Part shown: positions 1-11,824 of the stretch, one piece after another
Position numbering within the stretch: position 1 is the first letter of the stretch
How the letters are laid out: each line of letters opens with the position of its first letter
From: Polytrichum commune
Lineage: Eukaryota; Streptophyta; Polytrichopsida; Polytrichales; Polytrichaceae
DNA length: 64,000 bases
Assembly (NCBI GenBank): GCA_950295325.1
Contig: OX485803.1
Location: 30,681,554-30,745,553 of the forward strand
Direction: 5' to 3'
Position numbers and translations under genes: made by a program
The notes under the pieces: model-generated
The model's database searches: none
What the model saw: the letters and a program-made list of their open reading frames with translations, nothing else
What the model was told of the DNA's origin: nothing

Positions 1-720
1 TACTCAAATGACTTTGCATGTTTGCTCAAATCAATGATTAGTGATACACATTAGGGAATCCTTCTCAATTGTGTGTCAAAGGTACCTACATTTTACCGCT
101 ACAAAAAGTTAATTGAACGCGGTTTTTTTTTGTGGGGTTCCAAACACTTGCGTAATGGTCACCCAACTAGAAAAAGCTTTAGGCTTGCCTAACAATCACT
201 ACCTACATTGTCATCTCAAAATAACCCTTCAGTATTCATGAACATAATCTTTCAAGAACCGAGCAACACTCAAATGGTCTTGACATCCTTATAATACGCT
301 CTCATGGCCTACAATAACCTCACATATTGATATTTGAATGTTCTAAAGAGACGATCTCATGTAAATTCCATCGCTCATTATGATGAGAGTCTTTAGTCAT
401 GAATGCATCCATTGCATAAAGAGTTCTCCATTAAAGGAATCCCACATGTTCTACAAATCTCTCTCCCGTATTTTTATTCGGCCCACATGACTTTTGCCAA
501 AAGTCAAGCAAGGTTGTGAAAGAGGACAATTTTAATAGTTTTTTTTTAGAATAGGCAAGAACCTCCGTGGTCTATAGATACATTCATCTTCCTTATAATT
601 TTTCTTTTGTTTCCAAATTGAAAAACCCACCTTCCAAATTTTATATATCCAAGCTAACAATATATGATAGAAATATGAGATTAATAGTGACCATATCCTC
701 CATTTTTTTAAGGTACATGT
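1..720. other. No gene recognised
   Basis: AT-rich sequence with only short open frames on both strands and no recognisable domain. The last nine bases before the next element read ACACACAGC when 721-729 are included; that 9-mer is the left target-site copy of the element at 730-1020. Confidence 0.5.
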
Positions 721-729
721 ACACACAGC

Positions 730-1020
730 TCGGGGGGTTCACTGGCGAAAATCGTAGAACAACGTGCGATAAAAATAGGGTCCAATATATTCATTGTAGA
801 TAAATTTTATAAAAAATGTACATGTAAAATAGGGGATTTTAAAATAGTGAAACATGTTTACATGTAAAATACCATCACATATGATATTTTCAGGCTTTTT
901 ACATGTAAAATACCATCACCTTATAATCTTTTCTGCAAGGTAAATACCCCCCCCCCCCCCCAATAAATAGGTCCCGAACACACGTGTATGCAAAATATAA
1001 GAGGGAGTGAACCCCCCAAG
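730..1020. mobile_element. Poly-G-ended TIR element, copy A (about 290 bp)
   Basis: Seen: the element begins TCGGGGGGTTCACT and ends with the complement of CTTGGGGGGTTCACT. It is flanked by identical 9-mers ACACACAGC at 721-729 and 1021-1029. Inside are a direct repeat of ACATGTAAAATACCATCAC (about 858 and 901) and a C-run near 945-961. No coding capacity, so it is a non-autonomous MITE-like element. Related ends occur at 26205, 29942 and 32126. The 9-bp duplication would suit Mutator-like elements and 8 bp would suit hAT, but I do not recognise these termini, so the superfamily is left open. Confidence 0.75.
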
Positions 1021-1029
1021 ACACACAGC

Positions 1030-2337
1030 CTTGACAACTCACACCAATTCCATTTTTTTTCAATAATTTTTTAAATACCCAATTTTAGAGTTTCTTTTTC
1101 TTTTTTCTTTCTTATGAATGGTTTTGCGATCTATATACATGACAACTCATGGTGGTGGGAGTCTACAAAAAATGGACACATGTCTAACTAGTTTTCCAAA
1201 GAAAACGGACCACATGCCCAAAAATTTCTCTTAAAACAAACATCTGATAAAGAAGGAGGAAACAAATGTGGAAAGGTGGGGAATACTAGAGGAGGGGGGG
1301 GGGGGGCGAGCATGGGGCTAAAGATGGCAACATCACATGGGCAATAAGACAAAGTAGGACACTTTAATAAATAAATAAGTAATTTCATTTGCATTTTCTC
1401 TTAAAGAGCTCCATGATGCTACCATGATGGCAGGTCATCAAGGGCTTATGAGCATGGGGCATGGACATACATGTATATGGCGTGTGAGCACGGGCATGGG
1501 CATATGGTTGCATGTGTCCATGAGTGTATAGGGTTGGGTTCATGCAGAATATTCACTTATATGCACAAGTGCATTGGGTTGAGACGGCATGGGTCCAAGC
1601 TACACTAAATCGTCCTACTAGTGTGGGTGAGAAATTAGTATGGGCCACATTATTTTTTGGTCAAGGTGGAATTAACGTGGGTCCAAGACCCCAAGTCTTC
1701 CCCTAAGTCTTCATGAAAATTTCCGACCAACATATTAAACATGAGTTATAGGAAAAAAATACCATAAAATCAATGATCACTCACATTGATATATAAAAAA
1801 AACAATCATTGTGACCCATGCTATTTTATACTAAAATTTAATAAAAAGTAATGTAACCCACATTAATTTTCATTATGAGAATTAGCATGGGCTCTAGAAA
1901 ACTATTGTGGCCCAAAGTAATGAGACTATTTAGTGCAGTTTTCTACAATTACACATAGTTTGATTGGAGAGAGGGGAAATAAATAAATAAATAAAACTCA
2001 CTCACTTGAAAATCATCACTCTATGCGGATGAGGATTTGTTGTAAAGGACATACCTAGTTGATTGAATGATACAGAGTTTTTTTTTTTCACAAATTGAAA
2101 ATTCAATTACAAGAAAGGAATTGATTGATACATAGTTGACATGATGTCAATGGGAAAAAGGACAAGTTATTTTGTAACTTACTTATGTAACTTACAATTG
2201 GGTTGGTGGTTTGTTTTCATAGTACTTTGTACATGGTAAGCTAACATAACCACCATTGCACCAACATCCTCCGTGAAGGAGGAGCGTGAAGGTGTGTTCT
2301 ATTTAATTACTTAGCATTTCAGTATGTAAAAGGTAAA
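1030..2337. other. No gene recognised; G-run and AT-rich spacer
   Basis: Only short overlapping frames. A G-run lies near 1296-1308. Several ATGG/CATG-rich words recur around 1440-1530. No transposon termini were found here. Confidence 0.45.
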
Positions 2338-2505
2338 CATAACATTATTCAGATCCATAATAGTGTTTTATGGGACTGACAGTATTCCACATAGTATTCT
2401 TAGATATTCCCCACATACAGTCTAAATGTGGGGAATATCTGGAAATACTACGTGGAATACTGTCAGTCCCACAAAACATTGTTATGGATCTGAAAAATGT
2501 CATGA
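2338..2505. mobile_element. Foldback MITE, copy 1
   Basis: Seen: almost the whole segment is an inverted repeat. The left arm (about 2338-2415) runs through TTCAGATCCATAA and GGGACTGACAGTATTCCAC. The right arm carries the same words in reverse complement, with a very short loop near TACAGTCTAAATG. A second copy lies at 20606-20752. No coding capacity and no convincing target-site duplication. A transcript could fold into a long hairpin, which is how MITE-derived small-RNA loci arise (inference). Confidence 0.8.
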
Positions 2506-2794
2506 ATAAATAAGACTTCAAATATATGTATCATATTATGAAACTTTTAAGAACATGCATGAGTGTAGTGATTTTTTCGGGGCTATGTATCACTCATACC
2601 ACTAAATATTTTTTGGGTGAGGAAATGTTTGGTTATATATCCCATGTTTTGGGCAGATGATATTGCTAAAATCTTTCCAATCTTGAAAGGTATCGTTAGA
2701 GTTATCCGTAAAGTTCCCTCAAAGAGCAATAAAATTGTGGGTTTGAAACTTCTATCAAGAACTCATCAGCTCGTCGTACATTAGAGCCTAATTT

Positions 2795-3085
2795 GAAAGT
2801 TGGGTGCAGATTTTGGGACCTCCTCTTCCCACCTCTTTAACTTTGAGAGATTTTAAGATCTAAATTAGGGTATGCGCATGGTATCCACCATCCTAAATCC
2901 CATATTGACCTATCCAAGGCTAATTTGGCCCAACCATCTTAGTAGAACAAGCTAGAAAGCCAATTTCTAATAGCCCGACACCACTCCTTGTGTATGATAA
3001 TTTAAGCATTAAGAAAACTTGAGTGACTTTGTGTTAATTCTCATAAACTCAAGGTTTGGGACTAAACCCATAGTTTCATCTCCTT
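2795..3085 (+). repeat. Dispersed repeat, inverted partner at 35530-35835
   Basis: Words such as GGGACCTCCTCTTCC, ACACCACTCCTTGTGTATG and AAACTTGAGTGACTT recur in reverse complement and in the same order at 35530-35835. The copies are clearly diverged. No termini or coding sequence seen; class unknown. Confidence 0.65.
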
Positions 3086-4547
3086 TACTTTACAAATAGC
3101 TCTATTGTTTTATGAATGCCAAAAAATTTCTCTTTTTAAAACTAGCTAAACAAATGAGACAAATGAGTCTACCGATTGGCAACCGATTGGCACTCATCAC
3201 CCATTGCAATACGGCCTCCATCAACCTTCCACCTTTATTTGAACCTAGGTACGAAAACTAGATCGGGTGCATCCCATCACAAGCTCTACACTCTAGACAT
3301 GTGCCCAATTTCCCTTTGCTTGGACATGTAGAAATTCAATATTGAATCCTTGTTGTACGTTGGGAGCAACCTTATTATTTGTTTTTGAAAAGTAGTAGGT
3401 TTGGCTACATATTGAGTTCAGAAGTAATTAAGGTAGTGAGCATAATTTCTTTTATGGAGATTAGGGTGGCTACATTTAACTGAATCAAAGGGAGTATTTG
3501 GCAAATGCACGGAACTTATGTGTCAAATTGGATGGCAGCTTCTAATTATGCATGGAAGAAATCCAAAGCTATATGTATGCTTTGATAAGGTGAACAACAA
3601 CCCCATTTATAAAATAATAAGTAGCCCCATATTTACATTCACATTCTACAATTGGCCACACGCACCACAACTTAGGGTGAAGTTGGCTATGTATTGAAAT
3701 TGGCTACACAAAAAACAAATTGCACTAGCCCCTTAAACCTCTAGAAGCTTTTAAGTTCAACTAGTTTGGAATGGGTCAACATGCATACATCATATAGTTC
3801 AAGCACTTAGCAACATCTTAGGCCAACAAATGTTGCACCAACTCTCTTAAATATCAATGTGCACCCAAATGGTACCATTTTGCACACATATAAGATGATT
3901 GGCATTAAAACGTGTCCTACTCTTGAAGTACCTAATGCATTTCTACACCCAAAAAGATTGGACCAACCCACTCAAATAAGACAGTACACCCAAAATGAAC
4001 ATCCTTGCCTAAAAAACACTCATGTAATCACACTTACAAGTACAAATAGGTAGGGAGGGAGGTTGGCTCCTTCAAGCACCACCAAGGCGTTCCACTCCAA
4101 AACTTGAAATTTTGCACCCAAAATTCTTCAACCCCACTACAATTGAAATGTGGTATCACTATTTGCCACTACATAAATAAAGAGGCTACAAGGTACAAGC
4201 TAAAAGAGCAAGAGGGTGGCAACCATAGGGGTGGAGAATGGAGGAGAAAATGGCGACACCACTCACCCCATCCAACTAAACCCTAGGCAACAAAAGACCT
4301 TGGATGGGAGGATGGGCTCCATCTATGTCTCACAGTGGAGCTCATTGGCTACTCCCAAGAATGGAGCTTAAAGGCAGGTCCCAATTTTTAGGTGACTCCA
4401 CTCCACCCATGTGAAGCTAGTTGGCGCCACCTCTTACCCACGAAGAGTGGAGGTGACACACATTGTTTAAACATGTGTGTGTAAATCAATTCACTTCAAT
4501 GTAGCAAAATCCTACTAGTAGCCAAACAAGAAAGGTTTGCTTAGGAG
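3086..4547. other. No gene recognised
   Basis: AT-rich sequence with short unrelated frames. The 64- and 60-residue frames at 3859 and 4104 show no domain and low coding character. Confidence 0.45.
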
Positions 4548-4595
4548 CACTACACCATTTATGGTGTTTAGTGTCCCATAAACTATTTGCGAAGG
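4548..4595 (+). mobile_element. End fragment of a CACTA-like MITE
   Basis: CACTACACCATTTATGGTGT followed by TTAGTGTC matches the terminal inverted repeat of the complete element at 61433-61659. The other end is not recognisable downstream, so this is a truncated copy. Confidence 0.5.
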
Positions 4596-5254
4596 GCCTA
4601 AACTAGATGCCTAGAGGTCTTAAAGAGTCACGTCCGCTACTAGCCAAAATGATACTATTTGTCAACATAAGTAACTTTTTTAGGTGAAATAATATTTACA
4701 CTATAATGTTTCGTGCAGCAAATTGGGATGCTTGAGACGATAATTTTGCGTTCTAGTATGCAAGGGGATTATATTATTCAGCATGTTAAGGGCAAGTGTC
4801 ATGTGTTTACATTTTAGTCTACAAGAGGAAGATATTCTTGAGCATTCTAATGCCAAGTGTCAATTGTGCATACTTTAATCAACTTGTAGACCATTGTGTA
4901 AAATAGGCATACACCTCGTAACACTATTGGACATATCCATGCCAAATATTCGGGCATGTTTGCACAAAAGCCACTAGGCCATGGCTCTTGAGAAACCTTA
5001 AATTCTCATTGGTTGAGAGTGTCACGTGCCCATGCTTTAGGTTTTCATGAGGGTAGTAATGGACTACAACTCTCAACATTTTTAATAGATGAAAAATATG
5101 CCTGGAATCCCACATGGCAAGTACGTATAATGATGACCGGGATTATAGGGGAGTTTTTTTTGTCTAGACGGATTTTGAAGGTGGGCCAGGCAGAATGTGT
5201 GGCGGGCCCTGAGGGACAACCCATCAGTGGCAAGCTCACACTGATTGTGGGAAA

Positions 5255-5780
5255 AGTGTGGCTTACCTTGGGCAACCCTATAGCTCGAGGTACCTATATG
5301 TACTTTGTTCACACCACGTATGGCGAATGAGTATTTTCAAGGGGTTATAAATGAAACTCCACATGAATGATGGATCTCCTACATATACTCTTCAAATGCA
5401 TATACTAAATCTTACTTTCTATTAATATTTCTATTTTTAGGTTCAATGCTTCAATTGACTCTATTAATTACATCCCCGAGCCCTATAGTTCAGTCCACAA
5501 TATACATGATCATGCATGAAACAATATTCAGCCAAACTTACCCTTGTCACGTCATTGTGATATATGTACCTCCTTCCCCTAGGTTGGAAGTCTTTCAAAT
5601 GCACATTATTTTCAACAGATTAAGAACTTTATAACCTACAATGTGCACGTTCGATGTTAAATGCTATCGGTGGATAAGTAATGTACACCCACTATAGTAT
5701 CCTCGATATCTCTTGAGCACAAATACACTCAATACTATGGACCACAATATTCACCATAATCAATTCAATTGGTTTTTTAA
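5255..5780 (+). repeat. Dispersed repeat, same-strand partner near 63.1-63.8 kb
   Basis: Shared words in the same order include GTGTGGCTTA, GGGCAACCCTATAG, CACAATATACA, ATAACCTACAA and GACCACAATATTCACCAT. Similarity is patchy. The open frames on both strands at 5013-5330 overlap this repeat and contain no domain I recognise. Confidence 0.55.
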
Positions 5781-6029
5781 AAATGAAATCAAACTTGAAA
5801 AATCCATTTAAAAAAAGTATTAATTGAAAACTCTTCAACTGATAACTCATTGAAGGTCCACCCAAAATCAAAAGTTCTACAATCATGTGCATAGGCATAA
5901 TTAGTGATACTGCCTAATCCCCTTACATTCTCATATGGACACCACCTAAGCAACCCATAAGCTGTCATCCATGCCAACTTTCATTTGTAAAATAGTGTGA
6001 ATAGGGATGGGAAAATTGGAAGCAATGGA

Positions 6030-6826
6030 GACTTTTCTCTTTGCACATACTTTTCGTAGGATATGAATGAAACACGTAACTAGTGCGAGATGATTAGCAA
6101 TTCCAAGTTGTGCCCATAGTGACTTTCCTCGAGATTTTTTTAATATTATATGAATATCTTATTTTGTTGTCGAAGTGAGGATTTTCTAAGTTATAGAATG
6201 GTCCAATAGACCCCCTCAATTATGTTGATTATTTTTTCTATAATGGTTGATAAATTCTGGCCACATAGTCCAATCTCTTTTCAACACATATCTTTTTGGT
6301 GTCCGTTCTCAGATCCACATCCAACCATTCACCACTCAAATATCAATGTATGTTCAAATGAGACCCTGAATTGGGCACATCCACCCTATATTCAACAATA
6401 AAAGGCTCACAATCAATTGAATAGGACGCACTAAAGGACATGTGCCTAATTTGGCACGTATGATCTTAAATGGACACCTATATTATGAGTGGTGTATCAT
6501 TGGGTGTGAGTATGAGAAGGGACAACAAAACAAAAACAAAAACAAAAAGTGTCGAAAGGAGATTGGACTATGTGCTCAAAATTCTTTAAGCATTTTGGAC
6601 GCAATAATCAACGTAATAAGAAACACCTATATGATCACTTAGTAAGTCAAAGAAGCTTCACTTTGACATTGAATAAGATATCCATACGAGCTCTAGAAAT
6701 CGTGAGGAAAGTGGTTGCGGGAATGGTTTGGATTTACTAATCATCTCGCACACCTTCCATGTTTCATTCATATCTTAAGAGAAGTGAGTGCAAAGAAAAT
6801 AGTGTCCGTTTAAGACCCGCTTACCT
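6030..6826. repeat. Inverted pair of one MITE family (about 6030-6400 and 6430-6826)
   Basis: The right unit runs from a GTGGTGTATCATTGGGTGTG-like start, through AGATTGGACTATGTGCTCAA, to CCGCTTACCTTA. The left unit contains the same landmarks in reverse complement (TAGTCCAATCTCTTTT, GCACATACTTTTCGTAGGATA). A third member lies at 33400-33755. No coding capacity; the small open frames at 6442 and 6549 are chance frames of the repeat. Confidence 0.6.
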
Positions 6827-7149
6827 TATGTACTCCATTCCTATGGATCGCCGCAAATGGTGGAGTTGGCAAAGAAATGTCCGAGTCACACGTGAATGTG
6901 CATAGCCAACTTCCAATGCCAGACTCACAGCTGGTCTTCTCAATCCGTACCATGAACAAAACATAAAACCACATACCAAACCAAACAAAAATTAAAACAA
7001 AAATTAAATTAAAATTAAAATAAATAAATAAAAGAGGAGAAGAAGAAGAAGAAGAAACTCAAAGCTGGCAGTGAGTTCAACTTGGCTGCAAATTTCCATA
7101 TCATGTCCACCTCCAATCTTTATCAATAAATTCAAATCTACTTCCAAAG

Positions 7150-7312
7150 CATTACAAGGATCATGGATTGTTGTCCTTGTTTTTTTTTTTTTGGTCACTA
7201 CAAGCCACATTTTAAGTGTCCAAATCTTATACATCAAGAAATGTGGATACCTAAAATCTACTTTGTATTGGCAAAGAACCAGTGGCAATGACATGTGATC
7301 GATCTTTGTATG
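7150..7312. mobile_element. CACTA-like foldback MITE, diverged copy
   Basis: One end reads ACAAGGATCATGG and the other GGCAAAGAACCAGTGGCAA. These words form the two arms of the better-preserved element at 44975-45125. A T-run of about 15 lies inside. Confidence 0.5.
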
Positions 7313-7412
7313 AAAGTAAATTTCTCACTTCTAGGGTTAGAGCGCCTCCAATAGTCATTATAAAGTGATTCTCTTAATAATCAACTTGCTAGAGGTTTTA
7401 GAGCAGAGTTGC

Positions 7413-7414
<2 letters not shown>

Positions 7415-7473
<59 letters not shown>
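7415..7473. repeat. (GA)n microsatellite
   Basis: About 29 uninterrupted GA units. Confidence 0.95.
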
Positions 7474-7478
<5 letters not shown>

Positions 7479-7900
7479 AATCCCCTATCCACCTTCAAAT
7501 ATCAAGTGACTGAGGACTTTAGAGGGTTGTCTCTCTCTCCATGATTGGTGCCCAATGTAGATTTATGATATACCTATGTGGACTTTGTGTGAGATATGAG
7601 AATGCGACATTAGCCCAACAATACCATATGAGTTGCTCTTACAAGGATAAAGGGAGCAACATCACTACCCAATAAGATATTGATAAGTTGTTGTCAAAAA
7701 TCATGAAATCTAGCTCAATCCCACTTCAATGTACACAATGTTTCATTTATCGATTTCATTATTGAGGTTAACTTCCCTTCCATGTCATGAGAAAACATTT
7801 CTTTAAGGTAGCTTGTTCCATGGGTCGACCCTATTTTAGATCCACACTTAATCACATACCACTCAAACATATGTGTCCTAAAAAGAAAAATTAATTGACC

Positions 7901-8035
7901 AAGGGTTGTCTACGTTAAGTAATTGAATAAGGGTTGTCTACGTTAAGTAACTGAATAAGGGTTGTCTACATCAAGTAGTTGAATAAGGGTTGTCTACCTT
8001 AAGTAACTAAATAAGGATTGTATATCTTAATGTAG
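7901..8035. repeat. 28-bp minisatellite, about 5 copies
   Basis: Unit AAGGGTTGTCTACGTTAAGT plus eight more bases. Starts at 7901, 7929, 7957, 7985 and 8013, exactly 28 bp apart, with a few substitutions. It runs directly into the terminal repeat of the MITE that begins near 8030. Confidence 0.85.
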
Positions 8036-9228
8036 ATGGGTCTTAAGTGGCTCGTTTCCTTAATCGGAATCCTATATTTGAGTGGTATGTGGTTCATTGA
8101 AGTTCATCATAAAGAGCAACTCAAGACACATGTTTAAAAGAGATTAGACAACGTCTCTAAATATTCAATTACTACTCTACACTCAATAGTGAACACAATT
8201 GGGAGGACCTATGTATCTAGTCAAAAAATCAACAAAACATGAACTTCCAATAACCGTAACTAAACCAGGGGAGGTCCGATTTCCAATCCGATTTTTGCAT
8301 ATATTTCATCGTAGATTTTCTAACAAACACAAGTTTTGTCATATAAATCTAATTGATAGGAGTTGGAGAACATGAAAAACGAACCAAATAACACCCAAAT
8401 ACCTTACAACGGGCGAAATGGTGGTCGGTTGGCCCATAGTTTACAAGTGCTTGCATTCAAAGGCGAGGAAGTTAGGGCTGTCAAGAAGGCTCCAAGGCCG
8501 GTCATGAGTGGGTGTACCCGTGAAGAATTGAAGTGAATAAGAAGCGGGGGATCCGACGGTCACGAGATGCTTCCACCGTTCCATCAACGGTTACAAATGG
8601 ATTCAGAAGGGGGGCGGGCAGGCCGGGCACTTTGTACTCACTCATGAGCCCAATTGCTTTGCCCATCATGAGGGATATATGAGAGTGATGAGCGGAATGA
8701 ACACCCCCGACGCCACTCAATAGGTAGGGCCAATCATTTATGCCGCGTGCCCATAGTGTAGTGGTTGTGGAAAAAAAAGGGAAAAAAAAACACAAAAAAC
8801 AATTTAAACAAATGTATGCCAATGCACGATTCTACTCGAATACATAAGGTATGTGGGTGTTATTTGGTTCATGTTTCATGTTCTTCGACTTATGTCTATT
8901 AGACTACACACCAAAACTTATGTTGCATTAGCAAATCTACAATGAAACATACGCAAAAATCGGACTGAAAGTCGGGACCTCCCTTGATGTAGTTATGGTT
9001 ATCAGAAGTGCATGTTTGTTGATTTCTTAACTAGATACATAGGTCCCCCAATTGTGTTCACTATTGAGTGTTGAGTAGTTATTAATATTTGAGGATGTAG
9101 CCCGATGTCCTTATAAACATGTGTCATTTAGATGTTTGCTCTTTTGAGCCTCATCGAACCATATACCACTCAAATGTAGGGGTCTAGTTTAGAAATCGAG
9201 CCACTTAAGACCCATCTACCTTAGGCAA
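8028..9228. repeat. Long inverted repeat of a TAAGGTA-ended MITE
   Basis: Two units of about 380 bp face each other (about 8028-8405 and 8845-9228) around a 440-bp spacer. The right unit starts AAGGTATGTGGGTGTTATTT and ends AGACCCATCTACCTTAG; the left unit is its reverse complement. Both carry the internal landmark GTGAACACAATTGGGAGGACC. Related copies lie at 9229, 16058 and 30424. Ends of the type TAAGGTA..TGGGT are imperfect terminal inverted repeats; TTA or TA would be the likely target. The 106-residue frame in the spacer (8502-8822, minus) shows no domain. Confidence 0.7.
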
Positions 9229-9700
9229 AGTACTCTAAGATATGTTGGTGGTGTGGGGTTTGTTTGTTATGTTCTCCAACTTTGTCCACTGATTTTATGT
9301 ACACAACAAAACTTGTATGATAAAAACACCAACAAAGTTCGGATTGGACACCAAATCTCCCTTGTTTAGTTATGGTTATTGGAAAAGCATGTTTGGTGAT
9401 TCCCTTAATTGAACACACAAACCTTTCCAAGTGTGTCCACTATTGAATGTGGAGTAATTGATAGAAGATGTAATCCAATTTCTTGTAAACATGTGCCCTT
9501 ATGGTGTTTGTTTCTTCGATGTTCACCTAAGCACACACCAATCAAATATGGGTGACGTGTTAATCAAATCTAAAGACGTAATCCAATCTATTTTAAACAT
9601 GTTTTCTTGATCCTCACCAAACCATACACCAATCAAATATAGGCGTCTGATTAAGAAAAGCGATGGAATAAACACCCATATATACCTTGTGTGAAGTGGA
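9229..9700 (+). mobile_element. Further copy of the TAAGGTA-ended MITE
   Basis: It follows the inverted pair directly and has the orientation of its right unit. Landmarks: ATATGTTGGTGGTGTGG, CTCCCTTGTTTAGTTATGG, TGTGTCCACTATTGAATG, GTAAACATGTGCCC. The last third (CCAATCAAATA) is duplicated. Degenerate. Confidence 0.5.
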
Positions 9701-11450
9701 GGTCCCACTATTAGCCTTGTGTGGTTGGATAACCAAATAAACAAATGTAACATCGGGGTTTGTTTATACACCGACGTGAATGGGAGCCCGTTCCCCTATA
9801 CCGTGTTCATTGTATGGTTGGATAGATAGTTGTGTGGATAAGTTAGAAGCTCTTTGGAGTTCCCACAAAAACCTTGGCAATTGGGATGTTTAGGGTAGAA
9901 TCCACACGAGCAGTGCAAAGTTGGTCCTTGTGAAGATTTTGAGTGGCCCAACACACCCGGAGGACCATTCCAAGGTTCTCAACCTCTTCCAACGTCAATA
10001 ATGCGCTTCTTAACCCGTAAAAGGTCATGGGTGTTTTTTGGAAATTGGGATAACTTTGAACCAAACAAAAGACTCCCAACGCTCAAATGTCGTTTACATT
10101 AAAAACGAAGAAGAAGTAGTTGTTACAAATCACTTGAAGATGACATGGATCCATGATGCCATTGGAAGCTACATTCAACATTTTGACATGTCAAAAATCC
10201 ACTCCATCGTATTAAGAAATTGCGTCTCAAGGCTCAAACTAACTTATGCACAACATAGTTGACACATATCATACACCAAAACAACATTTATGTGTAGGGA
10301 TGGTAGCTCAAAATACTAGGATTGTTAGAGAGAGTTGTGTGTTGGATTCTTTCATGTACTTGATCTTGATTTCAATTGATGTGTTCGATTCAAGAACGTC
10401 AACTACTTAAGGAATGATCACTTTTCTAAGAACCAATTAGAGCCTAGAGGGCTTTCTTTTTCTTTTTCTTTTTTTGTCTCCAAGGCCCTGTTGAGGCTTA
10501 CTTGATGTTGAAGGTTGACCTAGGCACTTACTCTTTGTTAAGAAGATAGGAGAAAAGACATTTAGTAGATTAGTAGGACCGTCCTAGCTAGAAGAGCAAG
10601 ATAGTTGCCGTCCTACAACATGAAGAGCAAGCAACTAGATGTGAACAATGTTTCTTCCGTGACAACATCGGTGAAAATATGTGACAGATTTTGTGATAAA
10701 AACGGTAGTCGAACTGTAGATTTTTTCACCAACATGTTGCTCAAGTTTGTTATGCATGTTCTGAAAGACATGTCTCTTACACATTTTGCAAGATGCCAAT
10801 GTTTCTTCCATGACCACCCTATTTTTAGGCAGGGAAAACTACTAGATCGAGAAATCTAGAGTTAAAAATAGAACACCACCCGCCCCCCCCCTAATCACAT
10901 GATTGGATAATATTTCCAATTTCTAGACGAACGTGTCCATATCTTGATTAAAATCTACAGTATCATCCGAACGTATTTCATCACTCGAACGATTGTCGCC
11001 AATTCCGCTTTCTTGAAATTCGAAAAGAAAGAAAGAAAGAAAGAAAGGGTTGCTCAGGAGCAGCAAGTGGATGGATTATCATTCACAGCGACCAACCGGG
11101 CAATTGTTTAAGAGGGCGGTTTCACTCTCTAGATACATAAAGAAAAATCCGGAGCTATATCATTAGGCTTGGAAAGTCCCGACTGCCAAAAGGGCGGTAG
11201 AGTGACTCATGACACGGGGCCTAGAAAGAAAAGAAAAGTGAAAAAAAAAAGAAAAAAAAAGAAAGACTAGTAGGTAAGTGTTTGTCCTACTACACACTGG
11301 CAATACACTTTATAAGTTTTGTCTTGTTGTATGGTGTATGTAAGTATGCGATTTTATGTTGACGGAATGGCACCCACCACGTCCCCCTATCGAACGGTGA
11401 CTCTCGTGGACCGGGCTATCATTGCACTTGCACTTGGAAAAGTGCACACG
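9700..11450. other. No gene recognised
   Basis: Short frames at 9843-10079 (minus, 78 residues), 10038-10262 and 10605-10859 have no recognisable domain and overlap frames on the other strand. A GAAA run lies at about 11025-11047. Confidence 0.45.
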
Positions 11451-11464
11451 AAGTGCTTAAGTTG

Positions 11465-11630
11465 CCCCCCCCCCCCCCCCCCCCCCTTCATGAGCAAGAG
11501 GGATGGGAGAGAAAGAGAAAGAGAAAGAGAAAGAGAAAGAGAAAGAGAAAGAGATAGAGAAAGAGAGAGACGCGGTCAACAAATACTCCACTAATTTTAT
11601 AATGTGGTGGTAGTGGGGGGGGGGGGGGGC
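11465..11630. repeat. Low-complexity block: C-run, GAAAGA repeat, G-run
   Basis: A run of 22 C (11465-11486), then about ten GAAAGA-type units (11510-11572), then a run of about 15 G (11615-11629). The polarity (C-run left, G-run right) is the reverse of the poly-G-ended elements, so it is not scored as one. The repeat-encoded frames on both strands are artefacts. Confidence 0.8.
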
Positions 11631-11824
11631 TATAGAGTAGTTGTAGCCTAGTTGGAGGCTTGGAGCATATTGATATGTTATAACTGAGGTGCACTCAACT
11701 ACACACACGAATGATGGGTCTGAGGCCTCTGCCAAGCCTCACTGGCACCCACACAAAGCTAATCATTGTGCTTTGCTCTTGGGCCACTGTGTGAAATCGA
11801 GCCAAATATGTTATGTTATGTTAC

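Noticed and set aside
5013-5330. 105-residue ORF with frames open on both strands
   Set aside because: No recognisable motif, open frames on the opposite strand over the same DNA, and overlap with a dispersed repeat.
8502-8822. 106-residue minus-strand ORF between the inverted MITE units
   Set aside because: Low-complexity start from an A-run on the other strand and no domain; best seen as spacer.
11319-11735. Several overlapping ORFs over the C-run and GAAAGA repeat
   Set aside because: Peptides are proline, arginine-glutamate or phenylalanine-serine repeats dictated by the microsatellite.
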